A stretch of DNA of 64,000 bases from DAOUAM01 sp034433305 (GTDB lineage Bacteria; Chloroflexota; Dehalococcoidia; Lucifugimonadales; DAOUAM01), in NCBI GenBank assembly GCA_034433305.1, contig DAOUAM010000095.1:23730-87729 (forward strand), read 5' to 3'. The first letter of the stretch is position 1. Every line of letters begins with the position of its first letter. Of this stretch, positions 51,809-61,100 are shown piece after piece. The translations under genes and the position numbers were made by a program. The notes under the pieces are model-generated. The model ran no database searches. It had not been told where the DNA came from and saw nothing but the letters and a program-made list of their open reading frames with translations.

Positions 51809-51831
51809 GGGGCGGGTCTCAGACCCGCCCC
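51809..51831. terminator. Perfect 23-base palindrome, likely bidirectional terminator
   Basis: GGGGCGGGTCT-C-AGACCCGCCCC between the ABC permease gene and the convergent G8-domain gene. The same unit with mismatches is at 15552-15573, also between convergent genes. Confidence 0.5.
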
Positions 51832-51867
51832 TCATATACCGCTACGCGGAAGTGGCTGGAAACGCCG

Positions 51868-54800
51868 CTAGATGTCCAGGAGGCGCTCAAAGAGCGCGAC
51901 CATGTCCGCCAGGTCCAGGCGTCCGTTGCCGTTGAAGTCAAACGCTGCGGTGTGGCCCTGGACAGCCGGGGTCTCCCAGTCTGTGAACAGCTCCACGAGA
52001 TCGGCGAAGTCGGACCGGCCATTGCCGTTGACGTCCTCGCAGAGGCCATCGCTATCCAGGTCGCGTGAGGGAGAGTCCAGGCCCGGGAGTAGAGGGCAGT
52101 GCATGCCGGTCACGGTCACGCTGGCGGACGTAGTTTGCGGGCTGAACCTGTTCCCGGAGTCGTCATCTATCATGCGGACGTTTATGTTCGCCCTGGTGGT
52201 GCCCTCGCGCACCCCCTTGAAGACAATGGTGGCGATGGTCGCGCCGGTCTGGCCGGGCTGGAGCCGCTTCCTGGTGTCCACGGCCTTGAGCCTTACCCTG
52301 GAACCGGATACAAGCTCGTGCTCGGTCAACCCCAGGTCGGGGAACTCCACGTCAACCACCTGGGCCACGTCCGCGCTCTCCAGGGCTACCTCGATGTCAT
52401 AGCCCGCGACGCCCGAGGGCGCGGCGCTGATTACCAGCTTCGCCTCGGCGGTCTCACCAGCCATCAGCGACACGCCCTGGATGGAGATGGAAGGGCTTTC
52501 TGGCCTGGGCGTCGCCGTGGCCGTTGGCCTGGGTGTGGGAGTAGAGGTCGGCCTTGGGGTAGGCGTCGCGGTGGGCCTGGGCGTGGGAGTGGCCGTCGGG
52601 TGCTGGTGTGGCGGCGTGGCTGTCGCGGTGGGTGTGGGGCTGGGAGTTGGCGCCGGCTGCTGTGGCTGCCCGTCCTGGATGGCCTCGGGGCCGAGCTCGG
52701 TCACCGTGCTGTAGGCGTACTGGCCGGCCTTGTCATACGCCTTCACGTACAGGTACGCGTACTTCCGGGCGTGTCTGGAGAGGTCCACCGTATAGGTGTA
52801 TGGCCCGGATGTCTTCTCGGCCACCCTGTTCTCGTCCACGTAGAACTCCACGCGGGCGATGCTCTTATCGTCGCTGACGGTCGCCTCCAGGGTGGCCTTC
52901 TTGCCCGACATGGACACGCTCAGGCCCACCTGGGGCGGGTAGTCCGGCGAGGTGGCGAAGGTGTAGTCCACTGGCTCTTCCCGGTCCCGCATGGGTTGCA
53001 GGTCGTTGAACTGGATGCCGTTGGCCGGCAGCGAGTCCAGGGGCGTCACTAGCGCGTCAACCTGGCTGGAGTAGTAGGACTTGCCAGTGACCAGTCGCTG
53101 GCTGATGATAGCCCGGTGCCTGGGGTCCTCCTGGTCCTTGCGGAGCAGGACGAAGTCATGGGGAAGGTCCCCCTTGCCGGTGTAGTCGAAGAAGCGCCAG
53201 AAGGAGTTGCTGTTGGGAGTCCAGCCAAAGTACAGGGGGTGGTCGGACAGGAACTGGCTCCCCCTGACGTCCACGTACACGGTGGAGCAGCCCTCGCCTC
53301 CGACGATGGGCCTGTCCTCGAACATGGACTCGCGACACTCGCGCTGCTGCTGCCGGAGGTCAAAGGTCTCGTGGTCCTTGAAGACTGTGCGTATCAGCCT
53401 CAAGGGCTTGTCCGGCTGGGCTGCGTTGGTGTAGCTGCCCACGTGGAAGCCCACGTCCTCCAGGGCGCTGCTGTGGCTGCCGCCCTGGACCAGGCTGTCC
53501 TGGAGGAAGCTCTCGGTGGACAGGGTCTCCACGCCGAAGCGGCCATTCTGGATGAGGCTGGTATGGTGGTAGCGGTAGGTGCCGTTGTAGGCCCCCCAGA
53601 TGATGCCGGCGTAGCCGTTGCGCCAGAAGAGGTTGTCCACCATGTCAATGTCGGGGATGTTGTTGCTCCAGGTGCGGATGCCGGCGGCGTAGTTGCTATG
53701 CCCCTCGTTCTTGACGAAGACCATGGGGCGGATGTTGCCGGTGCCGTCCTCACGCTCGGTGCGGAACGCGGCGGCCCTGTCGCCGACGCCGGTGCTCTCT
53801 ATGCCGGCGCCCGTGCCAACGTTGCCCAGCAGCACCTGGTCGAGCTGGTCCAGCCAGAATATGCCCTCGTCGCGCCCGACCTCGGTATCGGGCTTGTGGA
53901 GCCGGACACCCAGGTTATGCACCAGCACATTGCCGATAGGCCCGTCCTCGGAGCGTTCAGTCTCGGGCGAGCGCTCTACGTAGAAGCCGCTGCTGACGGA
54001 GTCGAAGCCCACGTTGTCCTCTACCAGGACGTCATAGGTCTCGTGGGTCACTATCCAGCGGAAGCCCGAGAGCCAGATGGCGTTGCCCCGGACCACCATC
54101 CCCAGGGAGCTCTCCCGCATCATGTGCATGTGGACAGGGTAGCGGGCCATGGCGCCGTAGTGGCCCATGTACCTGAACTCGGTGTACATGACGTTGCCCG
54201 AGGAGCCGTGCATGAACATGGTGTGGGCGAAGCGGCGTTTGGACCAGTCGCTGGCCAGCTCGCTGGCGCTGACGCCCTGCAACTCGGTGGTGACCAGGAC
54301 GTTGCGGGTGAGCAAGCCTACCTCGGCCCGCATGGGCGCGGTGCCGGAGTGGAAGTAGCGCAGCGGCGCGTCCAGGCTGATGCGCGTCTTGCCGCCGCTG
54401 ATGGCCTCCAGGGCCTTTATGGTCCTTACTTCTTCCTGCCAGAGTTCGTCGGAGTCGGCGTTCTTCTCTTTGCCGTCCACGACCCTGTAGGCGCGCGGCA
54501 TGGTGCTGGAGGTAACGACCACGGTGCCGCCCACGTACCAGTCGGCCACGTTGTTCTCGACGACCACGGACGTGGCGCCCGCCTGGGCGTCCTGGGCCAG
54601 CTTGGACCAGGTCCGGACGAGGGGTGCGCCGTGGGACTCCCAGCGGCCGCCGTGCATGACCCACAGGCCGGTGTCGCCTTCCGCGAACTCCGGCCCGCCC
54701 TTGAACCTGACGTCCCTGGGCAGCACGAAGACCAGTTCGTGCCTTATGTTCCTGGGTATAGGGCTGGCGGCGGTGCCCATGTCCAGGGTGCCGCCCTGGT

Positions 54801-55158
54801 GTACCATGAGGTTGCCGCTCAGCTTGAGGCGGGTGCTGTGCTCGCGGGAGACGCGCAGCGTGCCTTCTATTTCCACGCTGCCTATGACAGCGTCCGAGGA
54901 GACATCGTAGGTTACGGTAGTGCCCCTGCCTATGGAGACCTCATCACCTGTCCTGGGGACTCTGCGCAGGCTCCATACGCCAGGATCGGACCAGTTGCCG
55001 CTAGCGACGCTGCGGACCGTGTCGGCGGCGGCGCTGCTTGCGGTCAGCAGGCCCAGTGCGGGCACCGCCAGGGCCAGCAGCAAAGAAAAGAGGAATGCCA
55101 GGCTGGCCCTCCTTGTCCTGTTCCTCTTATGCCTTTCATCCAGCACGCCATGGTTCAT
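51868..55158 (-). CDS. Secreted G8/beta-helix protein with cohesin-like and dockerin-like domains
   Basis: 1096 residues; ATG preceded by GAGGGGAGACC. A signal peptide (17-46) is followed by a G8 domain (about 47-170, GNWSDPGVWSLRRVPRTGDEV...) as in CEMIP/TMEM2-like hyaluronan-binding proteins. A long right-handed beta-helix-like region (about 300-650) contains many short VLVEDN/GNVLVHN units. An Ig-like module (about 770-845), a Thr/Pro linker with (TPTPRPTA)n repeats, a cohesin-like beta-sandwich (about 905-1010), and a C-terminal dockerin type I pair follow. The dockerin repeats are DVNGNGRSDFADLVELF and DFNGNGRLDLADMVALF, with Ca-binding Asp/Asn. Probably an extracellular polysaccharide-binding or -modifying protein. 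Catalysis is unproven. Confidence 0.82.
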   Translation of the reverse strand: MNHGVLDERHKRNRTRRASLAFLFSLLLALAVPALGLLTASSAAADTVRSVASGNWSDPGVWSLRRVPRTGDEVSIGRGTTVTYDVSSDAVIGSVEIEGTLRVSREHSTRLKLSGNLMVHQGGTLDMGTAASPIPRNIRHELVFVLPRDVRFKGGPEFAEGDTGLWVMHGGRWESHGAPLVRTWSKLAQDAQAGATSVVVENNVADWYVGGTVVVTSSTMPRAYRVVDGKEKNADSDELWQEEVRTIKALEAISGGKTRISLDAPLRYFHSGTAPMRAEVGLLTRNVLVTTELQGVSASELASDWSKRRFAHTMFMHGSSGNVMYTEFRYMGHYGAMARYPVHMHMMRESSLGMVVRGNAIWLSGFRWIVTHETYDVLVEDNVGFDSVSSGFYVERSPETERSEDGPIGNVLVHNLGVRLHKPDTEVGRDEGIFWLDQLDQVLLGNVGTGAGIESTGVGDRAAAFRTEREDGTGNIRPMVFVKNEGHSNYAAGIRTWSNNIPDIDMVDNLFWRNGYAGIIWGAYNGTYRYHHTSLIQNGRFGVETLSTESFLQDSLVQGGSHSSALEDVGFHVGSYTNAAQPDKPLRLIRTVFKDHETFDLRQQQRECRESMFEDRPIVGGEGCSTVYVDVRGSQFLSDHPLYFGWTPNSNSFWRFFDYTGKGDLPHDFVLLRKDQEDPRHRAIISQRLVTGKSYYSSQVDALVTPLDSLPANGIQFNDLQPMRDREEPVDYTFATSPDYPPQVGLSVSMSGKKATLEATVSDDKSIARVEFYVDENRVAEKTSGPYTYTVDLSRHARKYAYLYVKAYDKAGQYAYSTVTELGPEAIQDGQPQQPAPTPSPTPTATATPPHQHPTATPTPRPTATPTPRPTSTPTPRPTATATPRPESPSISIQGVSLMAGETAEAKLVISAAPSGVAGYDIEVALESADVAQVVDVEFPDLGLTEHELVSGSRVRLKAVDTRKRLQPGQTGATIATIVFKGVREGTTRANINVRMIDDDSGNRFSPQTTSASVTVTGMHCPLLPGLDSPSRDLDSDGLCEDVNGNGRSDFADLVELFTDWETPAVQGHTAAFDFNGNGRLDLADMVALFERLLDI

Positions 55159-55388
55159 GGCAGTATGGTCTCCCCTCTATATTGCATGCTACGAGAAAAA
55201 TCGTCCATTCCCGCAGGGGCAACTTTTTCGGGAGTTTTAACGCCTCGAAGTTTTATCTTTGTTACGCATAATACAATTAAATCGGTGTGCAATTGATGTG
55301 AAGCGGGTTTAGTTTGGCTGTGCGCCCGTGTGGACTCGGGCCGCAAGGGGCATGGTCAGCCAGCTACCGAGGCTTGTGAGGGTGTGGC
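55159..55388. promoter_or_regulatory. AT-rich divergent promoter region
   Basis: 230 bases between the minus-strand G8 gene and the plus-strand GT2 gene, with an AT-rich core at about 55225-55300 (GCATAATACAATTAAATCGG). Candidate -10-like hexamers are present on both strands, but no pair of boxes with good spacing stands out. Confidence 0.4.
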
Positions 55389-56273
55389 GTGTCACCGATG
55401 GTAAGCGTAATCATTCCTTCATACAACAGGGCCCACATGCTGGGCACGGCCATCAAAAGCGTCGTGGCCCAGGTCTTTCAGGACTGGGAGCTTGTTGTGG
55501 TGGACGACGGGTCCACCGACAATACGCAAGAGCTGGTCTACGCCTTCGGGGACGAGCGCATCCGGTACATTCGGCAGGAGCGGAACACCGGCGCTTCCGC
55601 CGCCAGGAACCGGGGCCTCGCCGTTTCCAGGGGGAAGTACCTGGCCTTCCTGGACTCCGACGACGAGTGGTCGCCTGAGAAGCTGGCACGGCAGATGGAT
55701 GTATTCCGCAAAAGCGCCCTGAGGCCGGGCGTCGTCTATACCGGCGTGTGCAGGGTGGATGTGCTGACAGGCCGCGTGCGCGTGCAGCGGCCACGGGTGC
55801 GTGGCGACGTCTATCAGCTCCTTCTGCGGCGGTCGCCCTTCGCCTTCAGCACCATAGCCGCCGAGAGGGGCCTGGTGCTGGGCGTGGGCGGCTTTGACGA
55901 GTCCCTGCCCAGGGGCATGGACCGTGACCTGCTCATCAGGCTGGCGCGGGCCACCGCCTTCGATGGCCTGCCCGACGTGCTGGTCAGGATGTACGAGAAC
56001 CACGGGGGCCAGCTACGCGGGGACCTGGCGGCGACCATAGCCTACAAGCGGCGCCTCGTGGAAAAGCTGGCCACCTATCCCTGCGTCAAGCCGGCGGTGC
56101 TGGCAGACCACCACCGCAGCCTTTGCCGCCTGCTCATAGACCAGGGCGACGGCCACGCCGCCCTGGCGGAGGCCCTCAAGGCGGCGACGCTCTCTCCCTT
56201 CAGCCCAGGCTCCCTAGCAGTGGTAGGCCGTGCCCTGCTGGCCTCCCTCACCAGCCGGCACCCGGAAGGCTGA
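55389..56273 (+). CDS. GT2 glycosyltransferase (GT-A fold)
   Basis: 294 residues from a GTG at 55389. VSVIIPSYNRAHMLGTAIKSV, VVVDDGSTDNTQELV, ERNTGASAARNRGL and FLDSDDEWSPEKL give the nucleotide-sugar and DxD metal sites of inverting GT2 enzymes. Starts the second polysaccharide segment. Confidence 0.9.
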   Translation: MSPMVSVIIPSYNRAHMLGTAIKSVVAQVFQDWELVVVDDGSTDNTQELVYAFGDERIRYIRQERNTGASAARNRGLAVSRGKYLAFLDSDDEWSPEKLARQMDVFRKSALRPGVVYTGVCRVDVLTGRVRVQRPRVRGDVYQLLLRRSPFAFSTIAAERGLVLGVGGFDESLPRGMDRDLLIRLARATAFDGLPDVLVRMYENHGGQLRGDLAATIAYKRRLVEKLATYPCVKPAVLADHHRSLCRLLIDQGDGHAALAEALKAATLSPFSPGSLAVVGRALLASLTSRHPEG

Positions 56274-56375
56274 GAGCGCAGGCCCCCCTTGCAGGTGTGG
56301 TCATGGGGACCACCCTCCCGCTCTCGTACCGTTCTCCCTGCCGGCCTCGCTGATTCCAGACCAGGAGGTAACCAG

Positions 56376-57254
56376 TTGGCTACCGAGAGAGAAACGCTGG
56401 GCCTTCGGCCAGAGGATGCGCGCGCGCCGGATGCGGTGCCGCGCGTGTGCGCCATCATACTGACCTTCAACCGGCTGCACAGGCTCCAGGCCTGCCTGCC
56501 AGCGGTCCAGTCCCAGACCAGGCCTCCCGACACCATTCTGGTAGTGGACAACGCCAGCACAGATGGCACCGCCGATTACCTCATGTCCATGAAGGCATCT
56601 TCTCCCGGGCTGGTCGTGCTGAGGACACCCGAGAACCTCGGCCCCGCTGGTGGCTTCGCGGCGGGCCTCACCTGGGCGCTGGAGGGTGGCTACGACTACG
56701 CCTGGCTGTTCGACGACGACAGCATCCCAGCTCCTGACTGCCTGGAGGTCCAGCTCCGCGAGGCGCTCCGGGACGGAAAGGTCTTCGTGCTGTCCAGGAA
56801 CGTGGACGAGGACGGCAACTCGACCTACTACGCGGCGTGGAGGGGCGTCCTTGTCCCGGCGGAGGCCGTCCGCGTAGCCGGCGTGCCCGACAGGGACCTG
56901 TTCTACTCCAAGGAGGATACCGAGTGGTACAGGAGGCTCTCCACCGTGGCGGGGCTGGAGCGTCTCAGGGCGCCCGAGGCCGTGGTGCGGTACTGGCGCT
57001 TCCACCCCACCAAGAGGGCTGCCTGGAAGTACTACTACTTTGGCCGCAACACAGTCCACTACCGCCTGCGCGTCCAGGTGACCCGTAGCTGGGCCTGGCG
57101 TCTCAGTCGCATGGCGGTGGTGCTGGCGAGGCTCTGGGCCAGAGCTATCTTCCTGGAGGACCAGAAGCTCAGAAAGTGCGGGTTCCTGGCCCTGGGCATC
57201 TGGCATGGCCTCCTGGGCCGCACCGGTAAGATAGTAGACCCCGCCAGGGGCTAG
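56376..57254 (+). CDS. GT2 glycosyltransferase (galactofuranosyl/rhamnosyl-type)
   Basis: 292 residues from a TTG at 56376, chosen because CCAGGAGG lies 7 bases upstream; the frame is open earlier without support. AIILTFNRLHRLQACLPAVQ, VVDNASTDGTADYL, ENLGPAGGFAAGL and WLFDDDSIP are typical of the GlfT/rhamnosyltransferase group. The C-terminal RRLSTVAGLERLRAPEAVVRYWRFHP and YYFGRNTVHYRLRV are likewise characteristic. Confidence 0.9.
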   Translation: MATERETLGLRPEDARAPDAVPRVCAIILTFNRLHRLQACLPAVQSQTRPPDTILVVDNASTDGTADYLMSMKASSPGLVVLRTPENLGPAGGFAAGLTWALEGGYDYAWLFDDDSIPAPDCLEVQLREALRDGKVFVLSRNVDEDGNSTYYAAWRGVLVPAEAVRVAGVPDRDLFYSKEDTEWYRRLSTVAGLERLRAPEAVVRYWRFHPTKRAAWKYYYFGRNTVHYRLRVQVTRSWAWRLSRMAVVLARLWARAIFLEDQKLRKCGFLALGIWHGLLGRTGKIVDPARG

Positions 57255-57364
57255 CCTGCCCCTGCGAAATACGGTGCTATCTCCCTCTTGTGGCTTCACG
57301 ACACTTTTCCATGGGGCGTGGGCGAGGGCATATCCATCCCAGTTTACTGCGAGGTGGTATTGCG

Positions 57365-58033
57365 ATGAAAGTAAGCATTGGCCGTGCTGCCAGGGAACTG
57401 GGCGTGTCCCGCGATACTCTGCGCCGCTGGGAGGCGGATGGCAAGATCCCGGTGGAGCGGACTACCAGGGGGCGCCGCCTGTACGACCTGTCGAAGCTCT
57501 GTGACGTACTGCCTTCTACCAGGCCCGCCGGACGCATCACCCTGGCCTATGCCAGGGTAGGCTCGGAGGTCCAGAAGGAGTACCTGTCCAGGCAGGTCGC
57601 GTTGCTGGAGTCCTACTGCACCATTAACGGCTGGGTCTTCGAGGTGGTGCGGGACATAGGCATAGGCGCCAGCCACGCCAACCGCGGCCTGCGCCAGCTT
57701 GTGCGCCGCATCTGTAGCGGCGAGGTCTGCCGCCTGGTCATCACGAACCACGACCGGCTGCCCAACCTCTGCCTGGAGTCCCTTCTGGCCCTGTGCAAGC
57801 AGTTTGGCGCCGAGGTGGTCATCGTCAATCCACCCCACGACAGCAGCTCCCAGGAGGATGACCTGGCCGGCGATATCCAGGAGCTGGCATCCATCTTCTC
57901 GGCGAGGCTCCGCGGCCAGGGCGGCGACAGCGTGAAGCAACTGCTGTCCACCATCAAGGGACTTGTGGACGCGGCAGCCTCCCGCGACGTGGCACCGGAC
58001 AACGTTGGCGTCCTGACCAGGCCATGGGTCTAG
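57365..58033 (+). CDS. MerR-HTH/serine-recombinase (IS607-type resolvase) homologue lacking the catalytic serine
   Basis: 222 residues; ATG after GAGGTGGTATTGCG. Residues 4-40 are a MerR-type helix-turn-helix (IGRAARELGVSRDTLRRWEADGKI). The resolvase domain begins ITLAYARVGSEVQKEYLSRQ. In serine recombinases this motif reads YARVS, the Ser being the DNA nucleophile; here it is Gly (codon GGC). Other landmarks remain: VITNHDRLPN and LAGDIQELASIFSARLRGQGG. No TnpB or terminal repeats are adjacent. Probably a domesticated DNA-binding protein, perhaps regulating the flanking polysaccharide genes. Confidence 0.83.
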   Translation: MKVSIGRAARELGVSRDTLRRWEADGKIPVERTTRGRRLYDLSKLCDVLPSTRPAGRITLAYARVGSEVQKEYLSRQVALLESYCTINGWVFEVVRDIGIGASHANRGLRQLVRRICSGEVCRLVITNHDRLPNLCLESLLALCKQFGAEVVIVNPPHDSSSQEDDLAGDIQELASIFSARLRGQGGDSVKQLLSTIKGLVDAAASRDVAPDNVGVLTRPWV

Positions 58034-58102
58034 CATGGCCCTTGCCCCTGGGCGATGGAGCCAGAAGCAGACTCTTAGCACTGTAGATAAAGGGGATGCG
58101 AT

Positions 58103-61100
58103 ATGGAGCAGGAGCTGGACTTGAAACGCTACCTCGATGCCCTGGTCCGCAGGTGGTGGGTAATTGTGGCGCTGGCCGCGGCCGCCGCCGGGGCGACCCT
58201 CTGGGCGACGCCCAGGCCGGTGCCCAGCTACGAGGCCTCGGCCTCCGTGGTCTTTGAGCCACAGGTGGGGCCTGTGGGGAGCATGCTAGCCGAGGGCACC
58301 ATTCCGCCTGGCCTGTCCCTGACCACCCAGATGGAGCTTATGAGAAGCCCTCACGTGTTCACCCTGGCCGCCAGCAAGGTGTACCCGGACACAGGGCAGT
58401 CAGACCCGGGCAGGCTGGCCGCCGAGGCCCAGCAGCTCCAGAAGAGCGTGTCCACAAAGCAACTCAAGGACAGCGGAGTGGTGGTCATCACCGCCAGGGC
58501 GCCAGACCCTGACCTGGCCGTGAGGCGGGCCAACGCCATGGCGGAGGCCTACATAGAGCATACCAACCAGGAGCAAGCTACCGCCATTTCTCGTGACCTG
58601 GACACCATAGCCCAGCAGCTCCAGACCTTACAGCATGTCAGGCTGGAGGCTTCTACCGCTGACCTCTCGCGGCTGCCGGCCATGGCCTTGAGGCTGCGGG
58701 ATGCCAGCGGGGGGCTGGGACTCGCCATGCAGTGGCTGGATGAGTATGCCCAGGCCGGCCACGGGCCAGGCCCCCAGGTGCAGGCTATCCTTGGCCTGGA
58801 GGGCATGCTGGCCCAGGCCATCTCCAGCCTTGGTCAGGTGGAATCGGAGATAGCCCGGCTCCGGCAGGACAGGGGCGACACCGGTGTCCTGGATGTCCGG
58901 GGCCAGGCACAGGGCAAGCTCCGGGAGGCCGTCAGCGCCCTGGACCTGGTGGTCAACAGGCTGGACGCGGCCATCGCTCAGCTAAAGACCCAGACACCTG
59001 GCACCGTCACGGCGGACCAGGTCGTCAGGGAGGTCTCCGCCGCCACGGCGTCGGTATCGGCCGCCAGGGAGTCGCTGGAAAGGGCCAGGGCCATCTCCGC
59101 CAGTACCCAGGTGACGCTGGCGGCCAATCGCCTGTCCACCCTGCGCTCCAGCCTCAATGACCTGGCCGGACGCCTGGCCAGCCTGGGGCTGGAGGAAGGT
59201 GGCACGCTGGACGCGGGAGAGTCGCTGTTGATGAGCAACCAGATGAGGACGCTGGGCCTGGCCATGGACTCGCTGGTACAGGACCTGCGCTTCCTGCGCA
59301 ACGCTCAGACCAGCCCCCTGGTCTCTGGGGCGTTGCTTACCGCCGAGGAGCAGGTGCTGGCGGGTGCCGTGTCCCTGGCCGGCGCGTCAGAGCTTTTCGG
59401 GCAGATCGGCAGAGTGCCCACTGTGGACCCCAGGGCCTCGCAGCTTTCGGTGCTGAGGGAGCGCACCGCTAAGGTGTCCAGTGGCCTGAGCGAGCTGGCG
59501 GTCAGCCTGGACAGCCAGGCCGCCGCAACGGACGGGGCGGACGATGCCTCCGGGCAACAGCTCCTGGTTGCCCAGGTGAAGGCGCTGAGGACATCGCTGA
59601 GTGTCTCCGCGGCCCAGGTCGCGCCTGCTCGCGTGCGGGAGACCGACCCGATGCTATATGCCCTCCTGCTGACGGCAGAGGAGCAGTTCCAGCATGCCGA
59701 CGCTGCCCTGGCCGGCGCGACAAACTTCCTGGAAGGCACGTCCGCGCCGGTGGCGGAGGTAGCCGCCAAGCAGCTCCTGGCCCTGGAGGACCTGGCCCAG
59801 AGCGCCGCGTCCTCCGTGGACTCCGTGGCTGGGGAGCTTGGTCAGGTCCGACAGAGCATCGAAGTCGGCCAGCCGGTGCCTGCCTCGACCTTCGGGCCTC
59901 TGCACGAGAGGCTGGTATCCGCCTCTGCCGCTGTCACGTCCCTGGTACAGGGTGTGGACGCGCTTCTTGACACCGAGACAAATCCAGCGGTGTACTCCAG
60001 CCTGCAGGTGCTGGCTGTGAGGCTTGGCGGCATGTCCAGCGTGCTGAGCGACGCCGTCACCAGCGTGCGGCAGATGGCCTCGGGTGCTTTTCCTCTCAAG
60101 CCCTGGCACCAGATTGCCCGGGAGCAGGTGGAGGAGGCCCACAGCGTCGTCGAGGCCGTTGCTGGCAGGCTGGAGCAAACCGAGGGTTTCAGCCAGTCGG
60201 CGCAGTCTGGCGCGGACCTGGGCATCGCCGCCGGCATGCTGGAGTTGGCTTCGGCCCAGGTCCAGGCGGGCAGGCAAGGGGAAGACGATGTGGCAGCGGT
60301 CGCCCAGCTTATCCGGCTGGGAGAGGTGCTGGATGGCTCCAGGGCAACCGTCAACGAGCTCAAGAGCGAGCTTACGCAGTTTGGCAAGCCCTCCACCGCA
60401 GCCAGCGCCCTCTACAGACAGCTTATCGAGTCTTATCAGCAGCTACAGCTCAGCCGGCTGCTGTCAGGCTCAGGGGATATCCGGGTTGCCAGCCCCGCCG
60501 TCTCGGCTGACCGCGTGAGGGACACCGACATGCAGGCCAACGTCCTGCTGGGGGCCGGCGCCGGGCTGCTGCTGGGGGTGCTGTCGGTGCTGGCGCTGGA
60601 GTACCTGGACCGGCGTCTGAGGACGCAGGCGGACCTGCGGCGCAGCCTGGCCCTGCCTGTCCTGGGCGCCGTGCCTGTAGCCCGGGGCCGCTGGGACCCC
60701 CACCCCAGGCTGGTGCCCGATGCAGGCCCGCTGGCCTTCTCCGAGGCTGTGCGTATGCTCCGCACCAACGTGGAAGCCGCCCTGGAGGGCCGGGGTGCCA
60801 AGGTACTGCTGGTGACCAGTCCCCAGGAGGGAGATGGCAAGACCACCCTGGCCGCCAATCTCGCCCGCAGCATAGCCCTGGAAAAGCGCAGGGTGCTACT
60901 GGTGGACGGGGACCTGCGCCGGCCGGACGCGGCCTCGTCCTTCGGCATGTACAGGGAGAAGGGCCTGGGCACGGCACTCCGCAACGGCGAGCCGCTGGCG
61001 GCGCTCATCGCCAGGGCCGACGGAGTGGACGTGCTGCCAGGCGGCGAGGCATTGTCGGACCCGGCGGACGTTCTCTCCTCGGAGGCGTTCAGAGGGGTGC

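Noticed and set aside
53116..55296. Very long plus-strand frame opposite the G8-domain gene
   Set aside because: The minus-strand product has a signal peptide, G8, beta-helix and dockerin features; the plus-strand frame is a mirror of its codon bias.
57365..58033. A complete IS607-type insertion sequence
   Set aside because: No TnpB gene and no plausible element ends nearby; only the single altered resolvase gene is present.
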